Notes: a model not told the origin generated them from the sequence alone. 64,000 nt of DNA from Prorocentrum cordatum (GCA_963575745.1 CAUYUJ010011492.1:142501-206500); one strand, 5' to 3'; shown: positions 43,896-54,641, counted from the stretch's first letter. Numbers and translations are program-made.

Positions 43896-44315
43896 GAGGC
43901 CGCCCGCGTCAACGGCACGGGGGCGCTGCGGAGTCTCGGCGACGAGGTCCGCTTCCAGATGGGGGCCAAGCCGGCGTCGGCGTCGCCACACCTGTCCGAT
44001 CCGAATTCAGACTTAGTCGATTTGGCGACCAATCCGGCGATGAAGCTGATCAAGCAGATTACCGTTCACGTCCTCGGCAACGCGTCCAACACACTCAGCC
44101 TGAACTCCATCGCGAGCAGATTTCTTGGGCCCGAGGGTTATCTCTCTCTGGGTACGCTCTACAAGCTGCCCGTTTCTGGCAACGTCAACATTCCGAATTT
44201 GGGGTCCCTCAATTTCACGCTCCATGCAGCCGAGGTGAGCGGTCTGAACCGCTGGTCCAGCGTCCTGGTGGAAGCGCCCTCCGCACGGGAGTTGTCGTAC
44301 AGTCTGGGCCTTCAG
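43896..44315 (+). CDS. Exon 4 of the TULIP/BPI-like gene, start of second domain
   Basis: Acceptor GCCACAG, GC-type donor CTTCAG|GCTTCG, phase 0 throughout. 140 residues including DLVDLATNPAMKLIKQITVH, SLNSIASRFLGPEGYLSLGT, GNVNIPNLGSLNFTLHAAEV and SGLNRWSSVLVEAP. A helix, then a strand series with a conserved P-x-LG, then SGL..W, fits the start of a TULIP C-terminal barrel, which binds lipid at membranes. Family membership is judged by pattern only. GC3 is high and codon use matches the PPR gene. No start codon or signal peptide falls here, so it is internal. Confidence 0.5.
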
Positions 44316-44624
44316 GCTTCGTTGTTTTTTGTTTCTCTCTCTCTCTCTCTCTCCCTATTTTTCTCTTTCTGTCTCTCTGTCCTCCTTCCTCCATTCATTC
44401 CCTCCCCTGACATCCTTGCGTCGTGGGAAATTACGACGGTTGGTTTGCGGTTGTTTTCTGCATCTTGGGTGTTTTGCCAGGCCTTGGGGCCGTCCAAAAA
44501 CAATTCAGAACGAAAAACCGGTCTCTTGGAAGGCCTCTTATAGTTCAGTGGAGCCACGCTGCGGCAAAAATCGCGATGCCCAGTGTTTTTGGTCTTCCCT
44601 CCTTCTCCCCCGTCCTCAGCGCAG
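44316..44624. other. Intron between exons 4 and 5
   Basis: 309 bp with a CT-rich stretch (44335-44410) and a pyrimidine-rich end CTTCTCCCCCGTCCTCAG, a conventional 3' splice site. Confidence 0.45.
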
Positions 44625-44834
44625 GGGTTGGACGCGAACGTGTCCGTCGAGCTCTCCATCGTGCCCGACCCCGACGGCATGCTCAGCGGAGAGAGCTTGA
44701 ACGAGCCCTTCGCCTTGAGGCTCCAGCGGCGCCCCCTGCAAGCGGCGGGTTCGCGCCGCGCCGCTGCGGCGGCGGCGCCGGCGCGGCCGGTCGAGGTTTT
44801 GAGCGCCCTCAGGGGGCCTGCTCTGGGTCCCAGG
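44625..44834 (+). CDS. Exon 5 of the TULIP/BPI-like gene model
   Basis: Begins after AGCGCAG and encodes GLDANVSVELSIVPDPDGML and SGESLNEPFALRLQ, then an Ala/Arg-rich stretch ending ALRGPALGPR. Joined to exon 4 in phase 0 it gives SLGLQ-GLDANVSVEL, a strand continuing the barrel. It ends at CCCAGG|GTTAGG, the left edge of family A element 44835-44990, so that element would again be an intron. Confidence 0.45.
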
Positions 44835-44990
44835 GTTAGGTCGGGCGTGTCCTTCTCCAGGAGGAAGATTCAATAATAGTCGAAAAAAGAGTCAGGGGGT
44901 ATTTTTGTCGGTGCTCTTGGCTGTTTTTTGTTTGATTTGCTTTGATTCTTTCTCATTTGTCGTCCAAATTCCCCCTGTAGGGGTTTCTAG
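44835..44990 (+). mobile_element. Family A element acting as a possible intron
   Basis: GTTAGGTCGGGCGTGTCCTT at the left. At the right CCCCCTGTAG is kept but the terminal GCCCGAC is lost. TCCCAGGG before and TTCTAGGG at the end may be a mutated 8-bp duplication. Splicing at CTGTAG (44980) keeps frame with GFLGPAESRQREVL. Splicing at TTCTAG (44990) gives another frame, so the acceptor is open. Confidence 0.6.
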
Positions 44991-45062
44991 GGCCCGCGGA
45001 GAGCCGACAGCGCGAAGTTCTCGCCATGGGGTCCTACAGGGGCACGGGTCCCAGACCCTGGG
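44981..45062 (+). CDS. Possible exon 6 of the TULIP-like gene
   Basis: Encodes GPAESRQREVLAMGSYRGTG then PRPWG and ends at a strong GTGAGTG donor. It is short and its 5' edge depends on which AG in the preceding element is used. Confidence 0.35.
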
Positions 45063-45084
45063 GTGAGTGTTTTTGTTTCTCTTC

Positions 45085-45285
45085 TTTCTCCTCCTCCTTT
45101 TCCTCCTCTTTTTCTTCCTCCTCCCCCTCCCCCTCCTCTTCCTCCTCCTCCTCCTCCTCCTCCTCCTCCTTCCTCCTCCTCCTCCTCGTCCCCCTCCTCC
45201 TCCTCCTCCTCCTCCTCCTCTTCCTCTTCCCCTCCTCCTCACCCTCCTCTTCCTCCTCCTCCTCCCCCTCCCCCTCCCAGGGTAA
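45085..45285. repeat. CCT/CTT pyrimidine tract
   Basis: About 200 bp of TCC repeats in the intron after exon 6. Confidence 0.95.
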
Positions 45286-45290
45286 CGCTC

Positions 45291-45474
45291 GTTACAGCCA
45301 GACTGAGATATAAGATCGAGGTCGGCTCGGGGAGGGTACCCTAGTGTTCTCCGTGTTCGTTGGATGCTCTCGTGCATCCTGGAGAGGGTGCCCTCGGATG
45401 TTCTGTACGTTTGGGCCGGCGGAGGGTCTCGTGTTCTTGAAGTTTGTTTTTCTGTTGTAGGTCCGATTGTACCC
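45291..45474. mobile_element. Family N element, copy 2
   Basis: ACAGCCAGACTGAGATATAA at the left and TTGTAGGTCCGATTGTACC at the right, with the shared internal blocks. Confidence 0.65.
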
Positions 45475-45713
45475 GGGCCACCCCCCTCTTCTCCCGGGTA
45501 ACGCTAACGATCGTCCGGGGGGGTAGGGGTGGATTTGGACGCCCCCGCTACATGCTGTGGAGCACGCGGGCGATTGATGCGCCGGTGACGCTGGCAAACC
45601 CTGGCGGGTGCACGCCGCGGCCACCGTTACCCGTTACCCTCCCGCCCGACCCCTCCGGGTAACGACCGTTACCCGGGGTACAGAATCGGTCAGGGCCTTT
45701 TCAAGGACCAGCT
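45475..45713. other. Short repeats of CGTTACCCG, no gene
   Basis: GGTAACG / CGTTACC motifs recur at 45497, 45625, 45657 and 45668 and can pair with each other. They end at the family A target site. Confidence 0.4.
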
Positions 45714-45866
45714 TTGGGTCGGGCATGTCCTCCTACAGGCGGACTTTTACAGAAAAATGAAAAGTAGCCAAACCATATTCAATTGTCAAAATCAGTCGAA
45801 CATCGCCCCCAGACTTTTTTTTGTATTTTTCCCTATTCCTCCTGTAGAGGGACGTGTTCGACTTAA
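45714..45866. mobile_element. Family A element with exact 8-bp duplication
   Basis: GACCAGCT at 45706-45713 and 45867-45874. Ends GGGTCGGGCATGTCCTCCTA and TAGAGGGACGTGTTCGACTT. 153 bp. Confidence 0.85.
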
Positions 45867-46060
45867 GACCAGCTCTTCATCCCGAGTCCTTTCTGGGGAG
45901 GTCCCAGGGTCCCGTGCCGGGGCTCCGATGCCCTCGAGCAGCGACAGACCGCCAAGGCATGTTAGTTCTCCCCCGACGCGAGAGATCGCGGCGCGAAATT
46001 CGCGCGCGGGGGGGATGGGGCCGATGGTTTCTGGGGGACCTCCAAGAGCGGGGGCGGCGG

Positions 46061-46315
46061 TCGTCGTCGGGGCACGAGCCCGTCGCACGCCAGCCTGCTT
46101 CTGGCGATCGCAAACGTGGATCAAGGGGGCGTGGATTAGCGACGGGTCCCGTTTCAATGGGAACTCGCGGATCTCCGCCGCCGAACGGGGCGGCACCGGC
46201 CGCGTGTTGGGGAGGGCGCCTCCCCCGATCCGTGGATTGCACGCCAAATCTATGGATCGCTAATCCATGTTTGCGCGCCCCCGATCGTCGTCGGGGCACG
46301 AGCTTGTCGCACGCC
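46061..46315. mobile_element. Family D copy 2 between 31-bp direct repeats
   Basis: The element is 46104-46284 (GATCGCAAACGTGGATCAAG to ATCCATGTTTGCGCGCCCCC). TCGTCGTCGGGGCACGAGC plus 12 more bases occurs at 46061-46091 and 46285-46315 with two mismatches. Confidence 0.65.
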
Positions 46316-46459
46316 CGCCTCCCGCTCCCCCCCCCTCCCTCCGAGTCTTCCTGCACTGCCTGTTTCTCCTCTACGGTCGAGGCGCTGAGGTGACGGGCAG
46401 TTCGGACTCGGAAGAGACTCCCTGTTTCTCTTCAGCTCGGCTGTACTCCACACCTCCGT

Positions 46460-46625
46460 TCGGGGGTCGATTGACCTCCTACCTTGACACGTCTATTAGC
46501 GAACTGGCCGTTTTCGGTTCGCGAGAGGGCGTCGCGGCCGTCATTTTTGCGGGTCCGGGTCCGTCGGTTTCGGTCCTCGGCCGTTTTTACTAAACGGTGA
46601 TGTACTAAAGGGAGGTTTGTCCACC
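46460..46625. mobile_element. Family M element, copy 3
   Basis: GTTCGGGGGTCGAT, CCTTGACACGTC.ATT.GCGA, CCGTTTTCGGTTCGCGAGAG and GTCCACCGCCGA are shared with 47910-48060. Confidence 0.6.
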
Positions 46626-46721
46626 GCCGATCTATCCCCGACACCCCTTTCCCCGCAACTGCATCCCCATGCGTTGGGTGCATCGAGAAAGAGTAAGCGG
46701 CGAGTTTTGGTTTGTGTGTGA

Positions 46722-47350
46722 GTGACACCGTGTGTGTGTGCGCGTGTGTGTATGTCTGTCTGTCTGTCTGTCTGTCCGTCCGTCCGTCCGTCCGTCCGTC
46801 CGTCCGTCCGTCCGTCCGTCCGTCTGCATGCATGCATGCATGCATGCATGCATGCATGCATGTATGTATGTATGTATGTATGCATGCATGCATGTATGTC
46901 TGTATGTAGTTATGTATGTATGTATGTATGTATGTATGTATGTATGTATGTATGCATGCATGCATGCAGGCAGGCATGCATGCATGCATGCATGCATGCA
47001 TGCATGCATGCATGTTTATGTATGTTTATGTATGTATGTATGCATGCATGCATTTATGTATGTATGCATGCATGCATGCATGCATGCATGCATGCATGCA
47101 TGCATGTATGTATGTATGTATGTATGTATGTATGTATGTATGTATGTATGTATGTGTGCGCGTGCGTGCGTGCGTGCGTGCTTGCGTGCGTGCGTGCGTG
47201 TGTGCATGTGTGTACAGTGTGTGTGTGTATGTATGTATGTATGTATGCATGTGTGTGCGCGTGCGTGCGTGCGTGCGTGCGTGCGTGCATTTGTGTGCAC
47301 AGTGTGTGTGTGTGTGAGAGTGTGTGTGTGAGTGTGTGTGTGTGTGGGGG
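46722..47350. repeat. Compound tetranucleotide microsatellite
   Basis: Successive GTCT, GTCC, ATGC, ATGT, GTGC and GT runs over 630 bp. All long frames here are artefacts. Confidence 0.95.
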
Positions 47351-47546
47351 GGGGGGGGCGGTGGAGGGGTTCTGGAGGCTGGTTTCAGGCCTCAGGACAG
47401 TCAAGCATTGCTCTGGAGTGAAGAACTGACCCTGGGAATAGGATCGAGAGATCGGGGGCCCACGCATCGAATAAACCGAAGCGCCAAATCTCCAGGTCCC
47501 CTCAAGCCCCCCCACATCCTCCCTTCCCCCCGACCCCCATCCCATG

Positions 47547-47772
47547 TGATCGTTTTCTTCTTCATTGGTTTGCCGATCGGCGCGGGCCCTCGCATCCCCC
47601 CCCCCATGGAGTAAATCGTGGCTGTTTTTGGCGCCTGTTTCAGGCAGGTGGAGTCTCCCCCATGAGACGCACTGTTGCAAACAGTCGCACTGAGCAGAGG
47701 TCCGGAGCCAGACCCCACTCTCCCCCCACCCCTTCCGCCCAATGTCGAAACGCCGATCCAGAACACGTTCAC
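47547..47772. mobile_element. Family B element, copy 4
   Basis: GATCGTTTTCTTCTTCATTG at the left and AATGTCGAAACGCCGATCCA at the right. Uninterrupted, 226 bp. Confidence 0.75.
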
Positions 47773-47914
47773 CGTGGAAGGGAAGGGGTGGGGAGTGGGC
47801 GGGAGAGGGCGGAGGGAGCACCAGCGGGGTGAGAGGATGATTGATGTGAGATGGCTCAGGGGCGCCTTCAGCCCCGATGGTGGGACCGGAGGCCTGGTGT
47901 ACCACCATAGTTCG

Positions 47915-48060
47915 GGGGTCGATAACCTCCTACCCTGACACGTCGATTTGCGAACTGGCCGTTTTCGGTTCGCGAGAGGGCGTCGCGGCCGTCATTTTTG
48001 CGGGTCCAGGTCCGTCGCTTTCGGTCCTTGGCCGTTTTAGGGAGGTGTGTCCACCGCCGA
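47915..48060. mobile_element. Family M element, copy 4
   Basis: Same blocks as 46460-46625, with a deletion of the ACTAAACGG..ACTAAAGG part near the right end. Confidence 0.6.
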
Positions 48061-48214
48061 ATAGTGTAGCATTCGAGGTCGGGACAACAGCGGAGCGACA
48101 CGACGGGGTCGATGCAGAGTTCCCCAGAAGCCTCACTGGCTTCGTCCAGGCGCCACGTCTTGCCTCGAGTGCGACGGTTCAGCCTGCGCCTCGTGCCTGC
48201 TTTGGGGGGACAAG

Positions 48215-48361
48215 ATTAAGTCGGGCATGTCCCTCTACAGGAGGACTATTCAAACATAGTCTGGGGACGATTTCCTATCAGTTTTGGTTATTCGGGGGTA
48301 TTTTTGGATTTGTTTTATTTTTCGTCCAAAATCCCGCTGTAGGAGGACACGCCCGACCTAA
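48215..48361. mobile_element. Family A element, near-complete
   Basis: TAAGTCGGGCATGTCCCTCT at the left and TAGGAGGACACGCCCGACCT at the right. No clear target duplication. Confidence 0.8.
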
Positions 48362-48691
48362 AGAAAAATCCCGAAGACCCCTTCATGTTGAAGCTGGACC
48401 GTGGAAAAGACTGAGTAGGCTTCCCTAGGCTTCCACCTCGTCGCTGCAGGCGGATCCCCTTTGGAGTCTGCCCAGATTTCTCCAGAGGGCTGGGGGCTTT
48501 GGCATCGCTCGGACGTGTGTAGTTTTCCGAGGAGCATTTTGGGTCATCTTGCGAAACAAGTGCGCACGAAACCAACAAATCCATGATGAATGGACGTCCG
48601 AGAACGGTGGCGAGGGGGCGTGGTCAGAGGCCTCAACGTGCTGCAGGGGGACGCGATGTGAGACTGTCTGCAAAATCGGCTCCGCCCTGCT
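48362..48691. other. No recognised gene
   Basis: Unique sequence partly resembling 22100-22200 (GGCATCGCTCGGA.GTGTG). Confidence 0.35.
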
Positions 48692-48902
48692 TTAGGGGAA
48701 CAAGCAATGACATAAACATAAAAACTCTGAGCTCCGCGCGGATTTCTCGGATCGGCGCTGGACCCCGCTCCCTGGCGCGCGGAGCGCGCCAGAGGCGGCT
48801 CCGGAGGCGCCGCCAGGGGGTTCCAGCGCGAATTCGAGAAATCCGCGCGGACCTCCGAGCTTGTATGTTCATGTCATTGTTTGTTTCCCTATCGTTTCCC
48901 CT
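48692..48902. mobile_element. Family J element, copy 8
   Basis: TAGGGGAACAAGCAATGACA at the left and TCATTGTTTGTTTCCCTATC plus GTTTCCCCTA at the right. Arms carry CCGCGCGGATTTCTCGGATC and its complement. This copy shows the full terminal repeat best. Confidence 0.85.
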
Positions 48903-49129
48903 ACTCTGATTCATTCAATGGGCACGATGACTTTCACCGCGTGTGCCTGTACGTACAGTAAGTAGCACACAACTGACCTGCCCTCCCGCCTCACGCATCG
49001 TGCCGTTTACCCCGCGGCCCACCACGGGGCCCGTTTCGCCTCGATATGAGTTCCATATCAGCCACTGGAAAGGCAGCAGCGTCTTCATAGGGAGGGCAGG
49101 ATGCAATCACTGTGCTTCGACAGGGATGG

Positions 49130-49620
49130 GCTTTGGGCACGAAGAACGGATGCCAATGCCTGTCCATCGACGGGGATGGATGGGCATCCAGGCTAACACG
49201 GCGCCCCCTCGACATCGGAAGGTTGCTTCGCCCGCAATTGCGAAGTTTCCGCACCAGAGCCGCTTACCCAGCTCAAGCTCCTGGTGCCCAGCAAAACCTC
49301 AGTTGCGAGAACGGGAGTCTTTTGCCTGCCCACCAACAGGGATGAACATCCTTTTTCTAGGCCGAAGGATCGGATGCCCATGCCTGTCCATCGACAGGGA
49401 TGGAAACCCAGGCCAACATGGTGCCTACAGAAGGCCATCAATGGCGAAATTGCCGCGCCCGCGACAGCCACATGTCCGCCTCATGGCCACTGAGACTTGC
49501 CAGGTTTCTCGGATGCCGGGCGATACTGTCATTTCGACGGTGAGATGCCCATGACCGTCCACCAGTAGGGGTGGGCATCGCAGTTGTAGGCACGAGGTCC
49601 GGGTGCCAATGCGTACCCAT
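49130..49620. repeat. Dispersed hairpin repeats, first cluster
   Basis: TGCC.ATGCCTGTCCATCGAC followed by GGGATGG.CATCC occurs at about 49148, 49377, 49547 and 49591. The motif is self-complementary (GCCTGTC..GACAGGG.). More copies are at 51.0, 51.47 and 53.6-55.3 kb. Confidence 0.75.
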
Positions 49621-51064
49621 CGTCAGAGATCCTTAGCGCGTGTACACCTTTGCAGACGTGAGAAGACGCCGCACTCAGGTATTCCATGTCAAATGCGCAC
49701 TGGGGGTGCCATTTCTGTGCCTTTGACTTCGCTTACCCCCATTCGGCGATCAATTGTCTGACGGCGCATGTGTAATCCACGTTCTTCGGCGGTGCTTGAA
49801 GCACCCCAACCATTCTCGGAATGCCCGAAGACAGTGGCACGATCCAACGCATCAATGCCGCAACGTCGACGAGATTTGAGGGGCAATGGGTCGGAGAAGA
49901 GGAGAGGAGAACATGGGGGGGGCTGATCGGCAAGGATGCACGCGCACGAGTGCCGCGGAGAATTCCAGCCCGCAGCGCCCAACCTTGCGCCCAAATATCC
50001 AGACCTGGAAGCAACGACGAACACTTTGCTAATACTGCCGAAGGGCACCGGAGCACAATAGTGCACCGAAACGGGCCCAAGCAAACGTCGCGGCGGCATC
50101 AAATTCTGCCCCAGCGCCTTGGGCGCAAATTGCGAAGCGAAATGAACCTCGCGCGCAAGCGAATATGAAATCGAAGGGCCTGCTTTGGACGGGCTGTGGG
50201 CTGGGGGGACAAAAAGAACACTTGTCCTGAGGGCGGCTCGCGCGGCGCATGCCCTCCTCCCCACTCTCAAAAGGAGCCGCTGGTGCTGCAAAGGCGCAAA
50301 ATCCCCCAGCCCCCGTGAGGTCGCGCAAGATCTCCGATGAGCGCCGCGAAACCAGCCCCTCACGCATTTGATAGCCACTCTTTGCAAGGCCCCAGGGCCT
50401 CGGCTTGTTCGCCAGCCTTCCGAGCGCCGTGGCCCACCCCACGCTTCCCGCGCCCTCCGCATGCCAGAGCCCACCACGCGGTAGTGAAGCTCCGTCAGAT
50501 TGAGTTCGACCAGGGACTCACGGAACCCCTCGTGGAGGTTTTTCGGGGTCCATTTGGACCTTTCTCGGGAAGTTTTCGGACCATCCTAGAGCTCTCCCAG
50601 GGACCCCCACAGTCGGCTGCTGAAGAAGGAACCCTTTTCGTTGGGGATGGGCTCGGTGTTCCTTAATTGTTTATAGGCAGTCTTGGGTTTTCCGTAGGTC
50701 TTCGATTGCAAATCAAAGGTTAATTTATCGAGCAAAAGGCCCCCCGTTCTGTATTTCGGGTTGCTTATGACAGCAAATTCGATTGTACACTCGGCTTCAG
50801 CGGTCCATCCAGCATTGTCGTCAAATATTCGGCGGGGCATCTGAGTTGGGCGACCCTGGCAGCCGGCCGTCGCGAAGCACGGCGGGGCGCCCAGGCCATT
50901 TCGGCGCCCACGTGGCATTCTTCATTGTCGAATGCCGCCGCGCCCGCGAATGCCACGCGGCCGTCTCGCGCCTGGTATAACTGGGCAACCAGCAAAACTT
51001 TCCGCGCAAGGAGCGGATATCTATACTTGTCCATCGACAGGGATGACCACCCGGTCGAACACGG
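49621..51064. other. No recognised gene or element
   Basis: About 1.4 kb of mostly unique sequence with overlapping short frames on both strands, the longest on the minus strand, all without motif. One hairpin repeat lies at about 51026. Confidence 0.4.
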
Positions 51065-51293
51065 CGTCTACGATCGGACAGAGATATTAGATCGAGATCG
51101 ATTCGAGGAGGGTACCCCAGTGTTTTTCGTGTTTGTTGAATGTTCCTGTGCATCCTGGGGGATGGCACCCTCGAATGTTCTTTAATTTGGGCTCCCGGGG
51201 AGGGTACCCTTGGATGTTCTGTTTGCTTTGGCCGACGGAGGGTCTCATGCCATGCTCTTGAGGGATGTTCTTCCGGCCTAGGTCCGGCTGTAC
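51065..51293. mobile_element. Family N element, copy 3
   Basis: ACGATCGGACAGAGATATTA at the left and GGCCTAGGTCCGGCTGTACC at the right. It abuts the target site of the next family A element. Confidence 0.65.
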
Positions 51294-51301
51294 CTATGCT
51301 T

Positions 51302-51458
51302 AGGTCGGACATGTCTTCCCACAGGTGGATTTTGGAAGACAATAAAGCACGTTCAAACAAACATCAAAGATAGCCGAAAAAGTAAAAGGAAAGTCGTCCC
51401 CTGATTATTGCTTGGCTATTTCTGAATAATCCTCCTGTAGAGGGACATGCCCGACTTA
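51302..51458. mobile_element. Family A element with 11-bp flanking repeat
   Basis: TACCTATGCTT occurs at 51291-51301 and 51459-51469. Ends AGGTCGGACATGTCTTCCCA and TAGAGGGACATGCCCGACTT. Confidence 0.85.
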
Positions 51459-51623
51459 TACCTATGCTTGCCCCTCGGCAGGGGTGGTCACCCGGTCGAA
51501 CACGCCGCGCTTCTGGCCGCCTGCCCTGTGGCGGGCGGCTGCCTGATGGGGCATGGCAGAAGCGACGACCTGGGCGAAGAGCCCATGGTGGGAGCAGGAA
51601 CCGCTGAAGGTCTTCAGCTTTCA

Positions 51624-51803
51624 GGCGATCGCAAACATGGATCAAGGCGGCGTGGATTAGCGACGGGTCCCGTTTCCATGGGAAACCGCGGATTCCGCCG
51701 CCGAGCGAGGCGGCACCGGCCGCATTTTGAGTTGGGCACCTCCCCCGATCCGTGGATTGCGCGCCAAATCTACGGATCGCTAATCCATGTTTGCGCGCCC
51801 CCT
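51624..51803. mobile_element. Family D element, copy 3
   Basis: GATCGCAAACATGGATCAAG to ATCCATGTTTGCGCGCCCCC, with GGATTAGCGACGGGTCCCGT and CCGATCCGTGGATTGCGCGC inside. Confidence 0.8.
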
Positions 51804-52092
51804 TCTTTTCTCTCGGTGGTGAACAGGACCAGTCTCAAGACCTCCTCTCCTCCCTCCTCCTCGTCACGGTCCTCCTGTCGTCGTCGTCGTCGTCGTCGTC
51901 GTTGTAACGCGGCGGGTGCCGCGGGAAAAGATAATCAGCTGCTCCCTATCGGCGGGTCCCCAGTTCTTCAATCAGGCCGCCCAGAACATGATGAGTTACC
52001 CCCTGTTGGGTGGGGGGTCTAAAGACCTCTCAGGGTTACATGAATCCAGGGGCGCCGATCATCTATGTCTTCGGCGAGGCTCCCGGGCGAAT

Positions 52093-52268
52093 ACAGTCAA
52101 CCCGCATAGGAAGGATGGGCAGCCCTCCCAAGGGCACCCTTGCGTCATTGCTCCTTCGGCCCATCCTTAGCGAATTTTGCTGGCCATCCTCGGTCGAAAA
52201 GCGCGAACATGGCCCCCCAAGGTCCCTTGCATCCTTACCGCGCATCCTTATGATGCGGGTTGACTGTA
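52093..52268. mobile_element. Family P element, copy 3
   Basis: ACAGTCAACCCGCATAGGAA at the left and ATGATGCGGGTTGACTGTAC at the right. The best-preserved terminal inverted repeats of the family. Confidence 0.8.
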
Positions 52269-52270
52269 CG

Positions 52271-52436
52271 TGTAGTCGGGCGTGCCCCTCTACAGGAGGA
52301 GCACTGAGAAATAGTTCAAAAAGAGTATAGGGGGCGATGTTTCTAGCATTGTTTGGTTACTTGTTGAGCATCTCTTGCCAATTGTTCAATTTTTGTTCCT
52401 CCAGAATCCGCCTGTAGGGGGACATGCCCGACCTGA
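52271..52436. mobile_element. Family A element next to P3
   Basis: AGTCGGGCGTGCCCCTCTAC at the left and TAGGGGGACATGCCCGACCT at the right. GACTGTACGTG before and GACCGCACGCG after may be a duplication with three transitions. Confidence 0.8.
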
Positions 52437-52448
52437 CCGCACGCGCAG

Positions 52449-52575
52449 TGCCCGCCCCCATGGGCTGTTCGCCCTGCCGCCGCCGCCGAGCATGCCCCCC
52501 GAGGGCAGCGAGCTGTCTGTCGAGGGGCGCCTCGGCCCGTTCGCCTGCTGTAAACCGCCCGTCGAGCAGGGGCGA
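52449..52575 (+). CDS. Possible exon after family A element
   Basis: An acceptor-like CACGCGCAG precedes a frame reading HGLFALPPPPSMPPEGSELS then VEGRLGPFACCKPPVE. It is hydrophobic/Pro-rich, with third positions mostly G/C. It could belong to the TULIP-like gene between exon 6 and the exon at 56370. Phases are not determined. Confidence 0.3.
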
Positions 52576-52959
52576 GGAATGTGCATCACTCGCCAAACCA
52601 CCCCACCCAACCCGAAGGCTTCAATTTGCCCTCCATTTCCAGTGGGGGGGGGGGTCGGGGAACATTAGGAAAATACGCATGAAACCCGTACCCCCCCCCA
52701 ACCCGAAATTCCGGTCTTCGGGTTGGGTTAGGGTGGTCTGGTGGGCAGTCAGTCGCCCATTGATCGCCGGTAGGGGTCCGATAGCCCCAACCTGCAGAGG
52801 AAAGTGCGGATTCATTATCGGGGGCCTATCGCCGATCTATCGGCGATGTGTCGAGTACTCAGCTCGATGGATCACCCCCTGTGCCAGTCTCCCCTATCGT
52901 TGCCCCTCAAATCCCAGGGGCTTTAGGCGGCTTCTGCGGGGCCTGATCTGGACCAGGTG
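52576..52959. other. No gene; short hairpin
   Basis: CCAACCCGAA and TTCGGGTTGG near 52697-52727 form a 10-bp stem. Confidence 0.4.
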
Positions 52960-53205
52960 TCAAGCGGTGGCGAAGCGTCCCCGTTTGTCTACAGGCCCAC
53001 CAGAGAAAATGTTCCAATAACCTTGTTTGAGGTCTGCACGACCTTGTCTTGGAACATTTGTTCTGGCTCGGAAGGTCTTGTGTGAGCACCTCGGATTTGT
53101 GTTCTAAGAGCCTTGTTTGGGCTGTCAGAAAATTTGGGGGTTCTACGTACACTTTGTGGCAGGCATATGCGAATGCTGGGACGGTCGGTCGCTGCTCAAA
53201 GACGG
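52960..53205. mobile_element. Family I element, copy 4
   Basis: TCAAGCGGTGGCGAAGCGTC at the left and GGGACGGTCGGTCGCTGCTC at the right. The most diverged copy. Confidence 0.65.
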
Positions 53206-53634
53206 GCCCGGCAAACCAGCGGCACAAATCATGTGATTCTCGAGGGCCTTCCAGGGGCCATTGGAGCTCCAAACCAGCATGTTTTGTAGCCCTTGGCACC
53301 GTGACACCACGTCGCGGAATGGGCGCGCCAGACCGGTCATTGCAAATCATCATCCACACCAACATTTGAGCCTCAGCATCAGTAGGAAAAGGTTTGATGA
53401 TGGAGCGTTCGTGCCGTCGCGCACTTTCAGGGTTTCCATCAAGCCGGGGATGTCCAAAGCAGGCTGCTGCATGTTCAGACTAGAAGGAAGGAAATGTCCC
53501 GGCACGAAGTATAACAGTTGACGCTTGATGAGCCAGCAGCGGCAATACGCAATACGGCCGCCCCGCGGCCATCGAGGCGGGCCAAATTTCCCAGAGGCCT
53601 AACTAGCAAAGCCTCCGTTGCGGCGGCGGGGGGC
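53206..53634. other. No recognised gene
   Basis: Unique sequence; no motif. Confidence 0.35.
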
Positions 53635-54350
53635 CCATGCCTGTCCATCGACCTGCATGGGCATCCCAGCTTCTGGCGCCAGGGGCGCATGCCCATGCCT
53701 GTCCCTCGACAGGGATTGGCACCAATGCTGGCGCAGCTCCAGTTTGACATCGGAAGTGTCGGAGGTCCCCGCGCCCGAATCGGAGAGCTGGCCGTCTCAC
53801 ATCTGTTTTGGCTGGCCAGAGGCTCCAGTGCCGAGCAGGGCCCTCTTCGCGAGGGCGGCTTGCCCATGCCTGTTCATCGACAGGTTGCAGGAGGAGCGGA
53901 TGCAGAGGCCTGTCCATCGACAGGAGTGGGTATCCAAGCCAATGTGGCGCCCACGGAACACCGTCAACGGCGGAGCTACCGCGCTGGCAACGGCAATACG
54001 GCCGTCTCATGGCCATTGAGGCGGTCCAAGTTTCCCGGGTGCGTGGCAAAACGCTTCACTGCAAGGGCGGGATGCCCATGCCTGCCTTCTGCAGCAAATC
54101 GTGGGAGCCTGGTATACCATCTTAATTCTGACTTGAGCGTCGACTAGCGTATGGGATTCGATGAGGTAACGTCGGTCAGCGTCGATCAGCGTCGATTTAG
54201 CGTCGTTCAGCGTCGATTCGCAAGAGCCGACAAGATGGTATGGAAAGCTCCCATGAGTTGCCACCGAACCTGCCCATCGGCAGGAATGGACATCGTAGCT
54301 ACAGTTGCGACGTGCGGGCCCCAGTGTCTGCCCCTCGCCAGGGAGTGGCA
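53635..54350. repeat. Dispersed hairpin repeats, second cluster
   Basis: At least seven copies of the CCTGTCCATCGACAGG-type hairpin (about 53640, 53697, 53872, 53911, 54074, 54268, 54332). They alternate with a linker GGCGGAGCTACCGCGCTGGC-like sequence. Short GTCGATCAGC repeats lie at 54170-54225. Single further copies are at about 54955 and 55315. Confidence 0.7.
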
Positions 54351-54406
54351 CCCACGCAAACGAGATGCCCTTTTTGACATCTTACATGTCGAAGGTTGCC
54401 GCGCCA

Positions 54407-54641
54407 GAAACGGCGATACACATTTTCGCCATAACATGTGTGTATATATACACACACTGACACCCTCCGATGGATAATTCCTGGGCCTCAGGGGAGGGTG
54501 GCGATGTAAAAGTCACCACTGGGAGCCAGCGATGTTATGCACCGCCGCCCTCCCTCAAGGTGTATTCAACATTCGTCGGAGGGCGACGGTGTATACATAT
54601 ATACACACACCGTCGTGGCGTAGTGTTGCCGTTTCACGGAT
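54407..54641. mobile_element. Foldback element with TATATA arms
   Basis: Arms of about 65 bp: GAAACGGCGATACACATTTT...GTGTATATATACACACAC...CCCTCCGATG at the left, with the reverse complement CGTCGGAGGG...TGTATACATATATACACACA...GCCGTTTC at the right. Confidence 0.75.

Noticed and set aside
42570-44016. Long Glu/Gly/Arg frames of 300-470 residues
   Set aside because: They begin in the GGA tract and read through mobile elements B3 and D1. Only the segment from 43896 looks coding, and in a different frame.
46722-47429. Met/Cys/Val- and His/Thr/Tyr-repeat proteins
   Set aside because: Compound tetranucleotide microsatellite with no coding signal.
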